NCBI RefSeq assembly: GCF_030164465.1
Contig: NZ_JASNJE010000010.1
Span: 1-64,000 of the forward strand
Reading direction: 5' to 3'
DNA length: 64,000 bases
DNA from: Sedimentitalea xiamensis
GTDB lineage: Bacteria; Pseudomonadota; Alphaproteobacteria; Rhodobacterales; Rhodobacteraceae
This document shows positions 52,383-62,057 of the stretch, one piece after another. The position numbers and the translations under genes were made by a program. The first letter of the stretch is position 1; each line of letters opens with the position of its first letter. The notes beneath the pieces were generated by a model, which saw only the letters and a list, made by a program, of their open reading frames with translations, searched no databases and was not told the DNA's origin.

Positions 52383-53909
52383 TCATTCCGCCCAGGTCAC
52401 GCCTTCCAGCCGGATCATCCCGTCGGGATAGGCGGTGAAGCCCTGGAGCTTGGAATTCAGCGCCCAGAGCAACTTCTGGTGATAGAGGTACACGATGGGC
52501 TGCGCTTCGTTCAGAATGTCGCGCGACGCGTCATAGCTGGCCTTGCGCACCGCCTGATCGGTCGACACCCGCGCCGCGTTCAGCAGTTCATCGACCTTGG
52601 GATCGGAAAACTTGCTGTCGTTGATCCCGCCGTTCGTGGTCATGAACTGGTGGATGTTGCCGTCCGGATCGACGCGGCCCGACCAGCCGACCTGGCTCGC
52701 CTGGTAGTCGCCCGCCGACTGGTCCGCCAGCAGGGTGGCGAATTCCTTGGCGGTCAGCTTGATGTTGATCCCCGCTTCGGCGGCCATCGACTGCACCACC
52801 TGCATCAGCTGCTGGGGCTGGTTGGCATTGGCCACCTGCACTTCGAGGTCGATACCGTCCGGGAACCCGGCCTCGGCCAAAAGCGCCCTGGCCTGTTCGA
52901 CGTCACGCGCCGGCACCGGATGGTTGGTGTTGTACCACGGGGAATTCGGCGGGAACGGCTGGTTGCCCGGCGCAAAGGCGTTTTCGAACACCACCTGGTT
53001 GATGACGTCCCGGTCCACCGCGAGGCTCAGCGCCCGACGCAGGCGGGAATCGTTGCCCCAGGGGGTGTCGCCTCGTTCGCCGTTGTTCACGTTGAAGGTG
53101 ATCCCCTGATATCCCAGCGAGATCTCGCTGGCGACCGTCACGTTGGGGTCGGATTCCGCCTGCGGAATGTCCGACGGGGCGAGACGTTCCAGCATGTCGA
53201 TATCGCCCGACTGCAGGTTCGCCAGCCGCACGGTCGTGTCCGGGATCGGCACGAAGGTCACGCTGTCGAACGCGATCGCGTCGGCGTTCCAGTAATCCGC
53301 GAAACGGTTCAGCACGATCTTGTCCTGCGCCACCCGCTCGCCAAAGCTGAACGGCCCGGAACAGACCGGGTTCGCGCCGAAATCGGCCCCCGCGGCGGCG
53401 GCGGCGGTCGGCGACATCATCATGCCGGCCCGGTCGGCGAATTGCGCCAGCAGGGTCGCGTCGGGCGCGGCCAGGTTGAACCTGATTTCATACGGCCCGA
53501 GAACCTCGACCCCGGTGATCGACTTCAGTTCCGACTTGCGGCGGGATTCGTCCAGGGTCTGCGACCGGTCGATATTGGCGGCGACCGCCTCGGCGTCAAA
53601 CGGCGTTCCGTCGTGAAAGACCACGCCTTCGCGCAGTTTCATGGTCATCGACATGCCGTCTTCGGAATATTCCCATTCGGTCGCCAGTTGCGGGATGATT
53701 TCCAGGCCGGGCGTGATGTCCACCAGCTTGTCGCAGAGCGACGCGTAGACAATCCGCCCGACGAAGGTGCGCGACTGGTCCGGGTCGAGCACATCCGGGT
53801 CTTCCTGCAAGGCGATCCGCAGATCCTTGGCGGCCGCCGCGCCGGCGTTCAGGCCGAACGCCGCGGCGCCGATCAGGGCCGTGGTCAATAGGGTTTTCAC
53901 CTGGGTCAT
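52383..53909 (-). CDS. Peptide ABC transporter substrate-binding protein (family 5)
   Basis: A 508-aa periplasmic binding protein of the DppA/GsiB type. A Sec signal (LLTTALIGAAAFGLNAGAAAA, cleavage near residue 27) precedes KDLRIALQEDPDVLDPDQSRTFVGR. The family stretch LREGVVFHDGTPFDAEAVAANIDRS is near residue 90 and ALSLAVDRDVINQVVFENAFAPGNQ near 290. The start at 53909 has AGAGG upstream; the longer frame is arginine-rich and non-coding in character. Adjacent gamma-glutamyltransferase points to glutathione or another gamma-glutamyl peptide as ligand. Confidence 0.88.
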   Translation of the reverse strand: MTQVKTLLTTALIGAAAFGLNAGAAAAKDLRIALQEDPDVLDPDQSRTFVGRIVYASLCDKLVDITPGLEIIPQLATEWEYSEDGMSMTMKLREGVVFHDGTPFDAEAVAANIDRSQTLDESRRKSELKSITGVEVLGPYEIRFNLAAPDATLLAQFADRAGMMMSPTAAAAAGADFGANPVCSGPFSFGERVAQDKIVLNRFADYWNADAIAFDSVTFVPIPDTTVRLANLQSGDIDMLERLAPSDIPQAESDPNVTVASEISLGYQGITFNVNNGERGDTPWGNDSRLRRALSLAVDRDVINQVVFENAFAPGNQPFPPNSPWYNTNHPVPARDVEQARALLAEAGFPDGIDLEVQVANANQPQQLMQVVQSMAAEAGINIKLTAKEFATLLADQSAGDYQASQVGWSGRVDPDGNIHQFMTTNGGINDSKFSDPKVDELLNAARVSTDQAVRKASYDASRDILNEAQPIVYLYHQKLLWALNSKLQGFTAYPDGMIRLEGVTWAE

Positions 53910-53937
53910 TTTCTTTGGTCCTCTCTCTGTCGGTTTT

Positions 53938-55044
53938 TCAGGTTTCTTGATTCTCGGGATGCAGATGCGTGACGGCGCCGCCTTCGGTCGCCGCGCGGTA
54001 GAGCGCGAAGCGCGCCTGCGCGGCCTCCGACTGCGCCGTGGCGGCGGCGGGGCGCGCCTCTGCCGCAAGGCTGTCGTGGAAATGGCAGGCCACCGCGTGA
54101 TCGGCCTCCGGGCGGGCGCTCAACGGCGGCGCGTCGGTCCGGCAAACCGCCTGCGCATGCGGGCAGCGGGTGTGGAACCGGCATCCCGGCGGCGGCGCCG
54201 AGGGGCTTGGCATTTCGCCCAGAACCATGGCCTTACGCCCGGACAGGCGCGCCTCCGGACTCGGGATCGACGCCAGCAGCGCCTGGGTATAGGGATGGCG
54301 CGGATCGGAAAACACCGCATCCGCCGTGCCGGTTTCCACGATCCGCCCCAGATACATCACCGCGACCCGGTCGCTCATGTGGCGGATCACCCCCAGGTCA
54401 TGGGCGATGATCACCAGCGTCAGCCCCAGGTCGCGGCTGAGATCGCCCAGAAGGTTGATGACCTGCGCCTGCACCGACACGTCCAGCGCGGACACCGGTT
54501 CGTCGCCGATGATCACCTTCGGCCCGCAGGCCAGCGCCCGCGCGATGCCGATCCTCTGGCGCTGACCGCCGGAAAATTCATGCGGATAGCGCCCGGCATG
54601 TTCCGCCCGCAGCCCGACCTGGCGCAGAAGCGCCGCCACCCGGTCGCGCCGCTCGGCGCGGGACAGCTCCGGCGCATGCACTTCCAGCGGTTCCCCGACC
54701 AGCTTGCCCACCGTCATCCGCGGGTTCAGCGACGAAAACGGGTCCTGAAAGATGAACTGCATGTCCCGGCGCAGGGCTTCCAGATCGCGCCCCGTCGCAT
54801 CGGTCACGTCGCGCCCGTCAAACCGGATCGCGCCCGCCGTCGGCGTCAAGAGCCGCATCAGCAGCCGCGCCAGGGTGGATTTGCCGCAGCCGCTTTCACC
54901 GACGATGGCAAAGGTTTCGCCCCGCCGGACCGACAGGGTGACGCCGTCCACCGCCTGCACCACGCGCCGCTTGCCCCGCAGCCCGCCGCCGCTGCCGAAA
55001 TGCTTCACCAGCCCCTCGGCCGACAGGATCACGTCATCGCTCAT
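53938..55044 (-). CDS. Peptide ABC transporter ATP-binding protein DppF-like
   Basis: A 368-aa ATPase. Walker A is [14 protein letters not shown] near residue 50, the signature FSGGQRQRIGIARAL near 155, and Walker B VIIGDEPVSALD. A C-terminal oligopeptide-transporter domain carries PPPGCRFHTRCPHAQAVC. It begins in the stop of the dppD-like gene (ATGA). About 35 residues beyond the usual end form an alanine-rich tail of unknown use. Confidence 0.9.
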   Translation of the reverse strand: MSDDVILSAEGLVKHFGSGGGLRGKRRVVQAVDGVTLSVRRGETFAIVGESGCGKSTLARLLMRLLTPTAGAIRFDGRDVTDATGRDLEALRRDMQFIFQDPFSSLNPRMTVGKLVGEPLEVHAPELSRAERRDRVAALLRQVGLRAEHAGRYPHEFSGGQRQRIGIARALACGPKVIIGDEPVSALDVSVQAQVINLLGDLSRDLGLTLVIIAHDLGVIRHMSDRVAVMYLGRIVETGTADAVFSDPRHPYTQALLASIPSPEARLSGRKAMVLGEMPSPSAPPPGCRFHTRCPHAQAVCRTDAPPLSARPEADHAVACHFHDSLAAEARPAAATAQSEAAQARFALYRAATEGGAVTHLHPENQET

Positions 55045-56084
55045 GCCCGCACCGAGACATTGGTTTCCAGCGGCGCATGATGGCAGGCGACGAGATGGCC
55101 GCCGCCCAGGTCGGCCAGCGCCGGGCGGCGCGCGCAACCGGGTGTCGCAAAGGCGCAGCGGGTGCGGAACCGGCAGCCTTCGGGCATGGCGTCGATCGTC
55201 GGCACCGTTCCCGGCACGATGGCGAGCCGCCCGCCGGGGCTGTCCAGCCGGGGCACCGCGCTCATCAGCCCGATGGTATAGGGATGCTGCGGGTTGTCGA
55301 ACACGTCGGCGACGGGACCCTGTTCGACCACCTGCCCGCCATACATGACGGCGACGCTGTCGGCGATTTCCCCGACCACGCCCAGATCGTGGGTGATCAT
55401 GATCGTGCCCATCCCGGTCTCGCGCCGCAAGCCGCGGATCAGGTCGAGGATCTGCGCCTGGATCGTCACGTCCAGCGCCGTCGTCGGTTCATCGGCAATC
55501 AGGATCTGCGGATCGTTGGCCAGCGCCATGGCGATCATCACCCTCTGGCGCATACCACCGGACAATTGGTGCGGGTATTCCCGAAGCCGCTGCCGCGGGC
55601 TGGGAATGCCGACTTTCTCCAGCATCTCGCAGGCCCGGTCCAGCGCCTCGGCGCGGGACCCGCCCCGGTGGCGCAGAACGGTTTCGGCGATCTGGTCGCC
55701 GATCGTGAAGGCGGGGTTGAGCGAAGTCATCGGTTCCTGGAAGATCATCGCGATCCGGTTGCCCCGCAGATGCGCCGGCAGCCGCGCCCGACGCAGATCG
55801 ACGGTTTCCCCGTCGAAATGCAGGGTTCCGGACGAGATTTGCGTCGCGTTTTCCGGCAGGAGCCCCATCACCGCCATCGCCGTGACGCTCTTGCCGCAGC
55901 CCGATTCACCGACGATGCAGAGGATTTCGCCCGCCGAGACCCGCAGGCTCACGTCGCTGACCACATCCGCGCGCTGACCGCGAAACCGCAGCGATAGCCG
56001 GTCGAGACGCAGGATTTCCGCCGCTTGGCCGCTGCCCGGAACGCCGGATGCGGCCGCCTCTGCCTGAAGTTCGGATCGGGTCAC
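55041..56084 (-). CDS. Peptide ABC transporter ATP-binding protein DppD-like, first gene of operon
   Basis: A 347-aa ATPase. Walker A is [17 protein letters not shown] near residue 58, the signature [16 protein letters not shown] near 170, and Walker [13 protein letters not shown]. The C-terminal [19 protein letters not shown] is the oligopeptide-type cysteine motif. The start is GTG at 56084 with AGGAGG 5 bases upstream. It leads a minus-strand operon running through dppF, the binding protein, dppB, dppC, GGT, DUF1028 and GntR genes. Confidence 0.9.
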   Translation of the reverse strand: MTRSELQAEAAASGVPGSGQAAEILRLDRLSLRFRGQRADVVSDVSLRVSAGEILCIVGESGCGKSVTAMAVMGLLPENATQISSGTLHFDGETVDLRRARLPAHLRGNRIAMIFQEPMTSLNPAFTIGDQIAETVLRHRGGSRAEALDRACEMLEKVGIPSPRQRLREYPHQLSGGMRQRVMIAMALANDPQILIADEPTTALDVTIQAQILDLIRGLRRETGMGTIMITHDLGVVGEIADSVAVMYGGQVVEQGPVADVFDNPQHPYTIGLMSAVPRLDSPGGRLAIVPGTVPTIDAMPEGCRFRTRCAFATPGCARRPALADLGGGHLVACHHAPLETNVSVRA

Positions 56085-56102
56085 GCGGCCTCCTGATTGC
56101 GC

Positions 56103-56119
56103 ACCAATTCAGGATTGGT
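56103..56119. promoter_or_regulatory. Inverted repeat before the peptide operon, likely GntR operator
   Basis: ACCAAT (56103-56108) and ATTGGT (56114-56119) are perfect arms around TCAGG, only 19 bases before the dppD-like start. The size and symmetry suit a FadR-type GntR dimer, and the operon encodes one at its far end. Binding here would block the promoter or early transcript. Confidence 0.6.
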
Positions 56120-56189
56120 TCATTCGAATCGAAAGTCAACCGCCAAAGCCGCGAAAACCGCTCCCGGCGACGCCCTGCACAGTTTTCGG

Positions 56190-57029
56190 TCAGTCGCCGG
56201 TCTCGTCCCGGCGGTCCCCGGCGCGGCGCAGCGCGGTGATCTGGGCCAGGACCGACAGGGCGATTTCCTGCGGCGTGATCGCGTTGATATGCAGACCCGC
56301 CGGCGCGTGGACCCTGTCCAGACGCAGCCCCAGCGCCGGGTCTTCCGCCCGCAGCCGCGCCGACAGGGTGGCGAATTTCCGGGCGCTGCCGACAAAGGCC
56401 ACGTAATCCGCGCCGCTGGTCACGGCGGTGCGCAGGGCGTCGGTATCGCCGCTGCCCTGGGTCGCCACCACCGCGAATCGCGGCGGCGGATCGAGCGTAT
56501 CGCCGGCGGCCACCACCCGGTCGGCGGTGCCCGGCGCAATGTCCTCCGGGGCCGGCACGATCATCAGGCGGTCGAGATCGAACCGGTCCGCCAGGTCGGC
56601 CAGCGCATGGGCCACCAGCCCCTGCCCGAAGATCGCCAGCCGGGGCAGCGGCAGGATCGGTTCCACGAAAATGTCCATCGTGCCCTTGCTCGGGCATCCG
56701 TTGCGGGCGATGCGCACGCCGTCGCGCAGCTCGCCCGCGGCCAGCCCCTCGGTCTCCAGAACTTCCTGCGGGCGCAGGGAAATCAGCTGCGGGCGGCCCG
56801 ACCGGATGGTTTCGCGCGCCGCGCGCCCCACCGCCGCGCGGGCACAGCCGCCGCCGACCCAGCCCATCAGGATCGTGCCGTCCCGGTCCACCAGCGCCTT
56901 GTCGCCGGGTTTCGCGGAGGTCGCGTCGACCGTGCGCACCACCGTGGCCACCGCGAAGGGCACGCCCCGGTCCTTCAGCCACTGCATCTCGGCGTCGAGC
57001 CGGGCGAGATCGTGGCGCGACAGGGTCAC
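56190..57029 (-). CDS. coxF: XdhC/CoxI-family molybdenum cofactor maturation protein, CoxF position
   Basis: A 279-aa XdhC-family protein. ATVVRTVDATSAKPGDKALV and GWVGGGCARAAVGRAARE near residue 58 form the N-terminal XdhC domain, and LAIFGQGLVAHALADLADRF near 137 is a Rossmann-type domain. Members help insert the sulfurated molybdenum (here Mo-Cu) cofactor into hydroxylases. It starts with GTG at 57029, overlapping the coxE stop, and ends the cox operon. coxG is not next to it. Confidence 0.85.
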   Translation of the reverse strand: MTLSRHDLARLDAEMQWLKDRGVPFAVATVVRTVDATSAKPGDKALVDRDGTILMGWVGGGCARAAVGRAARETIRSGRPQLISLRPQEVLETEGLAAGELRDGVRIARNGCPSKGTMDIFVEPILPLPRLAIFGQGLVAHALADLADRFDLDRLMIVPAPEDIAPGTADRVVAAGDTLDPPPRFAVVATQGSGDTDALRTAVTSGADYVAFVGSARKFATLSARLRAEDPALGLRLDRVHAPAGLHINAITPQEIALSVLAQITALRRAGDRRDETGD

Positions 57030-58213
57030 AGCCGCGCCAGCGCCTGTTCCAGCGCCGCCAGGTCGTTCAGCGTCGCGGCGGCGGCGAAATGGTCCAGATG
57101 CGGCAGGGCGGCGGCCATCCCCCGCGCCACGGGTTCATAGCCGGACCAGCCCTTCAGCGGGTTCAGCCAGACGATCCGGCAGCCGCGCTTGCGCAGCCGG
57201 GCCAGCGCCGCGTCCAGCACCATGGGCGGATCGCTGTCATAGCCGTCGGACAGGATGACGACGACGCTGCGGCCATTCACGAACCGGCGCGCATGGCCCT
57301 GCGCGAAAGCCGCGAGATTGCCGCCGATCCTCGACCCGCCCCCGAATCCGTCCGCCAGCAGCGTGATCCGGTTCAGGGCGCGCAACGGGTCCGGGTCGCG
57401 CAGCGCCTCGGCGATCCGCACCAGCCGGGTGTGAAACAGATAGGCGTCGCTGTCCGCATCCGCCCGCATCAGCCCGGCCAGAAACGCCAGGAACGGGCGG
57501 GCATAGAGCGTCATCGACCCGGACACGTCGCAGAGCGCCACGATCTTCACCGGCCGGTCCGGTCGCCGGCGCCGCGCCAGCCGCAGCGGTTCGCCGCCGG
57601 TCGCCAGCGACGCCCGGAGAGTGCGGCGGAAGTCGACCGCGCTTCCCTTGCGCGCGGCCTTGCGGCGGTGCGACCGGCGGTCCCGCAGCGCCCGGCCCAA
57701 CTGCCGCGCCACCTGTTCGGCGGCGCGGATGTCTTCGGGGGACACCAGTTCCCGCAGGTCTTTCCGCATCAGGTTGTGCAGCCGCGACGCCACCAGCCTG
57801 CCCGGTCCGCCGGAGTCGCCCTGGCCATCGCCGCCGGCGTCGTCGGGCGCATGGGCGCGGCCCCGCCCCGCCGATTGCAGGCCATCGTCCGCGCGGCTGT
57901 TGCGCGTATGCGCGGGCGGGGCGGCGCGGTCACGCGGCACGATCTTCTGGCGCACCCGCCCGTCGGCCATCCAGTAGGCGTCAAACAGCGTGTCGAACCG
58001 CGCCGCGTCCTCGGCACAGCCGGTGCAGACCGCCTTGAGCGCCAGCCGCGCCTCTGCCGGATCGGTGGGATCGACACGGCAGAGCGCCGCCAGCGCGGTG
58101 CCGGTTTCCCCGACCCCGAGCCGAAAGCCGTTGTCGCGCAGATGGCCGATGAACCCCGCCACCCGCGCCGCCGGGCCGGGATCGGCGGCGGCAAAGCGGG
58201 TCACGCGGCTCAT
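57026..58213 (-). CDS. coxE: CoxE, von Willebrand factor A domain protein
   Basis: A 395-aa protein. The C-terminal VWA domain has the metal-ion site DVSGSM (near residue 225) and a second acidic site VVVILSDGYDSDPP near 315. The N-terminal half holds GFRLGVGETGTALAALC and an arginine-rich linker around residues 115-200. In Oligotropha, CoxE works with the AAA protein CoxD to insert copper and sulfur into the CoxL active site. It overlaps coxD and coxF. Confidence 0.88.
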   Translation of the reverse strand: MSRVTRFAAADPGPAARVAGFIGHLRDNGFRLGVGETGTALAALCRVDPTDPAEARLALKAVCTGCAEDAARFDTLFDAYWMADGRVRQKIVPRDRAAPPAHTRNSRADDGLQSAGRGRAHAPDDAGGDGQGDSGGPGRLVASRLHNLMRKDLRELVSPEDIRAAEQVARQLGRALRDRRSHRRKAARKGSAVDFRRTLRASLATGGEPLRLARRRRPDRPVKIVALCDVSGSMTLYARPFLAFLAGLMRADADSDAYLFHTRLVRIAEALRDPDPLRALNRITLLADGFGGGSRIGGNLAAFAQGHARRFVNGRSVVVILSDGYDSDPPMVLDAALARLRKRGCRIVWLNPLKGWSGYEPVARGMAAALPHLDHFAAAATLNDLAALEQALARL

Positions 58214-59088
58214 GCGGCCCTGCCCGCGATGCGCGCCGCGACCTCGACCGGCACGGCGGCGCGGTCGGACTGGGTTTTCAGCAGCGTCGCCAGCGCCGCC
58301 TGCAAGGCCGCCGGATCGTCGGTCAGGTCCTTGATGCCGAGCCCGGCGAGGGCGGCGGCGAAATCCAGGGTTTCGGCGATGCCCGGCACTTTTTCCAGGT
58401 CTTCCTCGCGCAGTTTCTGCACGAAAGCGACGATCTGCGCCGCCAGCTTCGTCTCGGTCTGCGGGGCGCGGGCGGCGAGGATCGCCAGTTCCGTACGCCG
58501 GTCGGGATAGTCCACATGCGCATAGATGCAGCGCCGCCGCAGGGCGTCCGACAGGTCGCGCGTGCCGTTCGCCGTCAGGATCACCATCGGGCGGCTGGCC
58601 GCCGCGATCGTGCCCAGTTCCGGCACGGTGATCTGGAAATCCGACAGCACTTCGAGCAGGTAGGCTTCGAATTCCTCGTCCGCGCGGTCGATCTCGTCGA
58701 TCAGCAGCACCGGCGGCTCCGGCTGCCGGATCGCCCGCAGCAAGGGCCGTTCCAGCAGGTAGTCCTCGGAAAAGATCCGCGCCTCGACCGCGCGGCCGGT
58801 TTCGCCGTCTTCCGCCGCGGCGCGGATCGCCAGCAATTGCCGCTGATAGTTCCATTCGTAGATCGCCTGCGACGCGTCCAGCCCCTCGTAGCATTGCAGG
58901 CGGATCAACTCGCACCCCTTCACCGCCGCGAGCGAGCGGGCGATGTCGGTCTTTCCGACCCCTGCCGCCCCTTCCAGCAGCAGGGGCCGGCCCAGCGACA
59001 CGGCGATGTGCAGCGCCATCGACAGGTCGTCGGACGCGATGTAGCCGGTGTCGGCCAGTCGGGATCTGAGGTCGGTCCATGTGTCCAT
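58210..59088 (-). CDS. coxD: CoxD, MoxR-type AAA ATPase
   Basis: A 292-aa AAA protein. Walker A GAAGVGKT is at residues 40-47, Walker B VLLIDEID near 128, sensor 1 as MVILTANGTRD, and an arginine finger in LRRRCIYAHVDYPDR near 188. It is thought to unfold or remodel immature CO dehydrogenase so that the [CuSMoO2] centre can be completed. The start at 59088 gives the family length; a longer frame reaches upstream into the coxL end and is not needed. It is 52 bases after coxL. Confidence 0.88.
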   Translation of the reverse strand: MDTWTDLRSRLADTGYIASDDLSMALHIAVSLGRPLLLEGAAGVGKTDIARSLAAVKGCELIRLQCYEGLDASQAIYEWNYQRQLLAIRAAAEDGETGRAVEARIFSEDYLLERPLLRAIRQPEPPVLLIDEIDRADEEFEAYLLEVLSDFQITVPELGTIAAASRPMVILTANGTRDLSDALRRRCIYAHVDYPDRRTELAILAARAPQTETKLAAQIVAFVQKLREEDLEKVPGIAETLDFAAALAGLGIKDLTDDPAALQAALATLLKTQSDRAAVPVEVAARIAGRAA

Positions 59089-59140
59089 CGGCGGCTTCGG
59101 CGCGCCCCGCGGGACACGCCGCCCTTTCCCTGATTTCCCG

Positions 59141-61558
59141 TCAGCCGTGCAGGCCCAGCCCGTTGGCGGTCTTCCAGATGCGCCAGTGGTCATGCGGCAT
59201 GTTGCTGTGGCGCAGCCCGAACGGGCGGAACGCATCGTGCACCGCGTTGGAAAAGCACGGAACGCCGCCCACATGCGGGCTTTCGCCGACGCCCTTGGCC
59301 CCGATCGGGTGGTGCGGGCTGGGGGTGACGGTGTGATCGGTTTCGTAGGTCGGCACCTCCCAGGCGGTGGGCAGGAAGAAATCCATCAGCGTGCCGGTCT
59401 TGACGTTGCCCATGTCGTCATAGGCGATTTCCTGTCCCAGCACGACCGCCAGCGCCTCGGTCAGCCCGCCGTGGATCTGGCCTTCGATCACCATCGGGTT
59501 GATCCGGGTGCCGCAATCGTCCAGCGCATAGAAGCGGCGGATGTCGGTAACGCCGGTGTCCACGTCGATATCCATGATGCAGACATAGGCCCCGAAGGGA
59601 TAGGTCATGTTCGGCGGGTCGTAGTAGCTGACCGCCTCCAGGCCGGGTTCGACGCCGGGAATCGCCTGATTGTAGGCGGCATAGGCGATGTCGGCCATGG
59701 TCTTGAAGCGTTCCGGCGCGCCCTTGACGACGAACCGGTCGACATCGAATTCCACATCGTCGTCATGCACTTCGAGAAGGTAGGCCGCGATCATCTGCGC
59801 CTTGGCGCGGATCTTGCGCCCGGCCATCGCCGTCGCCGCCCCCGCCACCGGGGTCGACCGGCTGCCATAGGTGCCGAGGCCATAGGGCGCGGTGTCGGTG
59901 TCGCCTTCCTCGATGGTGATGCTGTCCGCCGGGATGCCGATTTCCGTCGCCAGGATCTGTGCGAAGGTGGTCGCGTGCCCCTGCCCCTGGCTGATCGTGC
60001 CCAGCCGCGCGATGGCGCTGCCGGTGGGGTGGATGCGGACCTCGCAACTGTCGAACATCCCCATGCCGAGGATATCGCAGTTCTTGACCGGCCCCGCGCC
60101 GACGATCTCGGTGAAGAAGCTGAGGCCGATCCCCATCAGCGTCCGGGTTTCGCCGCGCCGGAACGCCGCGACCCGGTCCGCCTGTTCGCGCCGCAGGCCT
60201 TCGTAATCGACCGCCTTCAGTGCCTTGTCCCAGGCGGTGTGATAATCGCCGCTGTCATATTCCCAGCCCAGGGCGGATTGATAGGGGAACTGGTCCTTCC
60301 GGATGAAGTTGATGCGCCGCAGCTCCGCCGCGTCCATGTTCAGCTCGATCGCCAGAACCTCGATCATCCGTTCGATGAAATAGACCGCTTCGGTCACGCG
60401 GAAGGAACAGCGGTAGGACACGCCGCCCGGCGCCTTGTTGGTATAGACCCCGTCCACCGCCAGATAGGCGGTCGGAATGTCATAGGAGCCGGTGCAGATG
60501 TTCATGAACCCGGCGGGAAATTTCGTCGGGTCGGCGCAGGCATCGAACGCACCGTGATCGGCGGTCACATGGCAATGCAGACCGGTGATCTTGCCGTCTT
60601 TCGTCGCCGAGATCCGTCCCTTCATCCAGTAATCGCGCGCAAAGGCAGTGGACATCAGGTTCTCCATCCGGTCCTCGATCCACTTGACCGGCTTGCCGGT
60701 GACGATGGAGGCGACGATGGAACAGACGTAGCCGGGATAGACCCCGACCTTGTTGCCGAACCCGCCGCCGATATCGGGGCTGATGACGCGGATGTTGTGT
60801 TCCTCGATCCCCGACAGCAGCGAGGCCACGGTGCGCACCACGTGCGGCGCCTGGAAAGTGCCGTGGATCGTCAGCTTGCCGTTGACCTTGTCCATGCTCG
60901 CCACCGCGCCGCAGGGCTCCAGCGGGCAGGGATGGGTGCGGTGGTAATACATGGATTCCTCGGCCACGACCTCGGCATCGTCGATCACCGCCTCGGTCGT
61001 GTCCTTGTCGCCCACTTCCCAGGTGAAGATGTGGTTGTGATGCTTGCGCGGTCCATGCGCGCCGCTGGTCTGCCCGGCCAGGTCCTCGCGCAGCACGATG
61101 TCGGATTTCAGCGATTCAAACGGGTCCACGATCACCGGCAGGTCTTCGTATTCGACCTCGACCAGTTCGACCGCGTCGGCGGCCACATAGCGGTCGGTGG
61201 CGACGACAAAGGCGACCTCCTGGCCCTGGAACAGCACCTTGCCGTCGGCCAGCACCATCTGCTTGTCGCCCGCCAACGTCGGCATCCAGTGCAGGTTCAG
61301 CGGTTCCAGGTCCTTCGCCGTCAGCACCGCGATCACGCCGGGCAGCGCCAGCGCCGCCTCGGTGTCGATCGACAGCACGCGCGCATGGGCATAGGGCGAG
61401 CGCACGAAATCGCCATGCAGCATCCCCGGCAGTTTCAGGTCGTCGATGTAGTTGCCCTTGCCCTGGGTGAACCGGGCGTCCTCGACCCGCTTGCGCGCAC
61501 AGCCCATCCCCTTGAGGTTGGCGACGCGATCCTCGCGTTCCGGTGTCATGTCGTTCAT
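59141..61558 (-). CDS. coxL: Aerobic carbon monoxide dehydrogenase large subunit, form I
   Basis: An 805-aa molybdenum hydroxylase large subunit. The active-site loop reads S381-Y-R-C384-S-F-R387, matching the form I signature AYxCSFR with alanine replaced by serine; Cys384 should bind copper in the Mo-S-Cu centre. [13 protein letters not shown] near the C-terminus holds the catalytic glutamate, and [13 protein letters not shown] and [12 protein letters not shown] are cofactor loops. It oxidises CO to CO2 at the inner membrane face. The form II loop (AYRGAGR) is not present. It overlaps coxS by ATGA. Full length. Confidence 0.92.
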   Translation of the reverse strand: MNDMTPEREDRVANLKGMGCARKRVEDARFTQGKGNYIDDLKLPGMLHGDFVRSPYAHARVLSIDTEAALALPGVIAVLTAKDLEPLNLHWMPTLAGDKQMVLADGKVLFQGQEVAFVVATDRYVAADAVELVEVEYEDLPVIVDPFESLKSDIVLREDLAGQTSGAHGPRKHHNHIFTWEVGDKDTTEAVIDDAEVVAEESMYYHRTHPCPLEPCGAVASMDKVNGKLTIHGTFQAPHVVRTVASLLSGIEEHNIRVISPDIGGGFGNKVGVYPGYVCSIVASIVTGKPVKWIEDRMENLMSTAFARDYWMKGRISATKDGKITGLHCHVTADHGAFDACADPTKFPAGFMNICTGSYDIPTAYLAVDGVYTNKAPGGVSYRCSFRVTEAVYFIERMIEVLAIELNMDAAELRRINFIRKDQFPYQSALGWEYDSGDYHTAWDKALKAVDYEGLRREQADRVAAFRRGETRTLMGIGLSFFTEIVGAGPVKNCDILGMGMFDSCEVRIHPTGSAIARLGTISQGQGHATTFAQILATEIGIPADSITIEEGDTDTAPYGLGTYGSRSTPVAGAATAMAGRKIRAKAQMIAAYLLEVHDDDVEFDVDRFVVKGAPERFKTMADIAYAAYNQAIPGVEPGLEAVSYYDPPNMTYPFGAYVCIMDIDVDTGVTDIRRFYALDDCGTRINPMVIEGQIHGGLTEALAVVLGQEIAYDDMGNVKTGTLMDFFLPTAWEVPTYETDHTVTPSPHHPIGAKGVGESPHVGGVPCFSNAVHDAFRPFGLRHSNMPHDHWRIWKTANGLGLHG

Positions 61559-62046
61559 TGCGCCGCCTCCCTGGCTGCGTTGAGTTCGGCCGCCGCCGCC
61601 AGGATCGATTTCACGATGTTCTGGTATCCGGTGCAGCGGCAGATGTTGCCAGCCATGCCGAACCGCACCTCTTCCTCGGTCGGGTTCGGGTTTTCCTGCA
61701 GCAGGCGATGCGCCCGCGTGATCATGCCCGGTGTGCAGAATCCGCACTGCAAGCCGTGGTGTTCCTTGAACATCTCCTGCAGCACATGCAGGTTGTCGGG
61801 CGTTCCCAACCCTTCGACGGTGGTGATCTCTGCCCCGTCAGCCTGTGCCGCGAAGACGGTGCAGGATTTCACCGACCTGCCGTTCATGTCCACGGTGCAG
61901 GCTCCGCAATGGCTGGTTTCGCAACCCACATGCGGCCCGGTGATGTTCAGTTTCTCGCGCAGAACATGGATCAGCAGTTCGCGCGGTTCCGCCAGCAGTT
62001 CATGTTCTTCGCCGTTGACAGTCAGTTTGACGATCTGTTTTCCCAT
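61555..62046 (-). CDS. coxS: Aerobic carbon monoxide dehydrogenase small subunit (2 x 2Fe-2S)
   Basis: A 163-aa iron-sulfur subunit. The plant-type cluster is bound by C42, C47, C50 and C62 ([10 protein letters not shown]) and the second cluster by C101, C104, C136 and C138 (CGFC and CRC). It passes electrons from the Mo-Cu centre of CoxL to the FAD in CoxM. It starts 11 bases after coxM and ends in the coxL start. The length is close to that of Oligotropha CoxS. Confidence 0.93.
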   Translation of the reverse strand: MGKQIVKLTVNGEEHELLAEPRELLIHVLREKLNITGPHVGCETSHCGACTVDMNGRSVKSCTVFAAQADGAEITTVEGLGTPDNLHVLQEMFKEHHGLQCGFCTPGMITRAHRLLQENPNPTEEEVRFGMAGNICRCTGYQNIVKSILAAAAELNAAREAAQ

Positions 62047-62057
62047 GTCTTCCCCCC

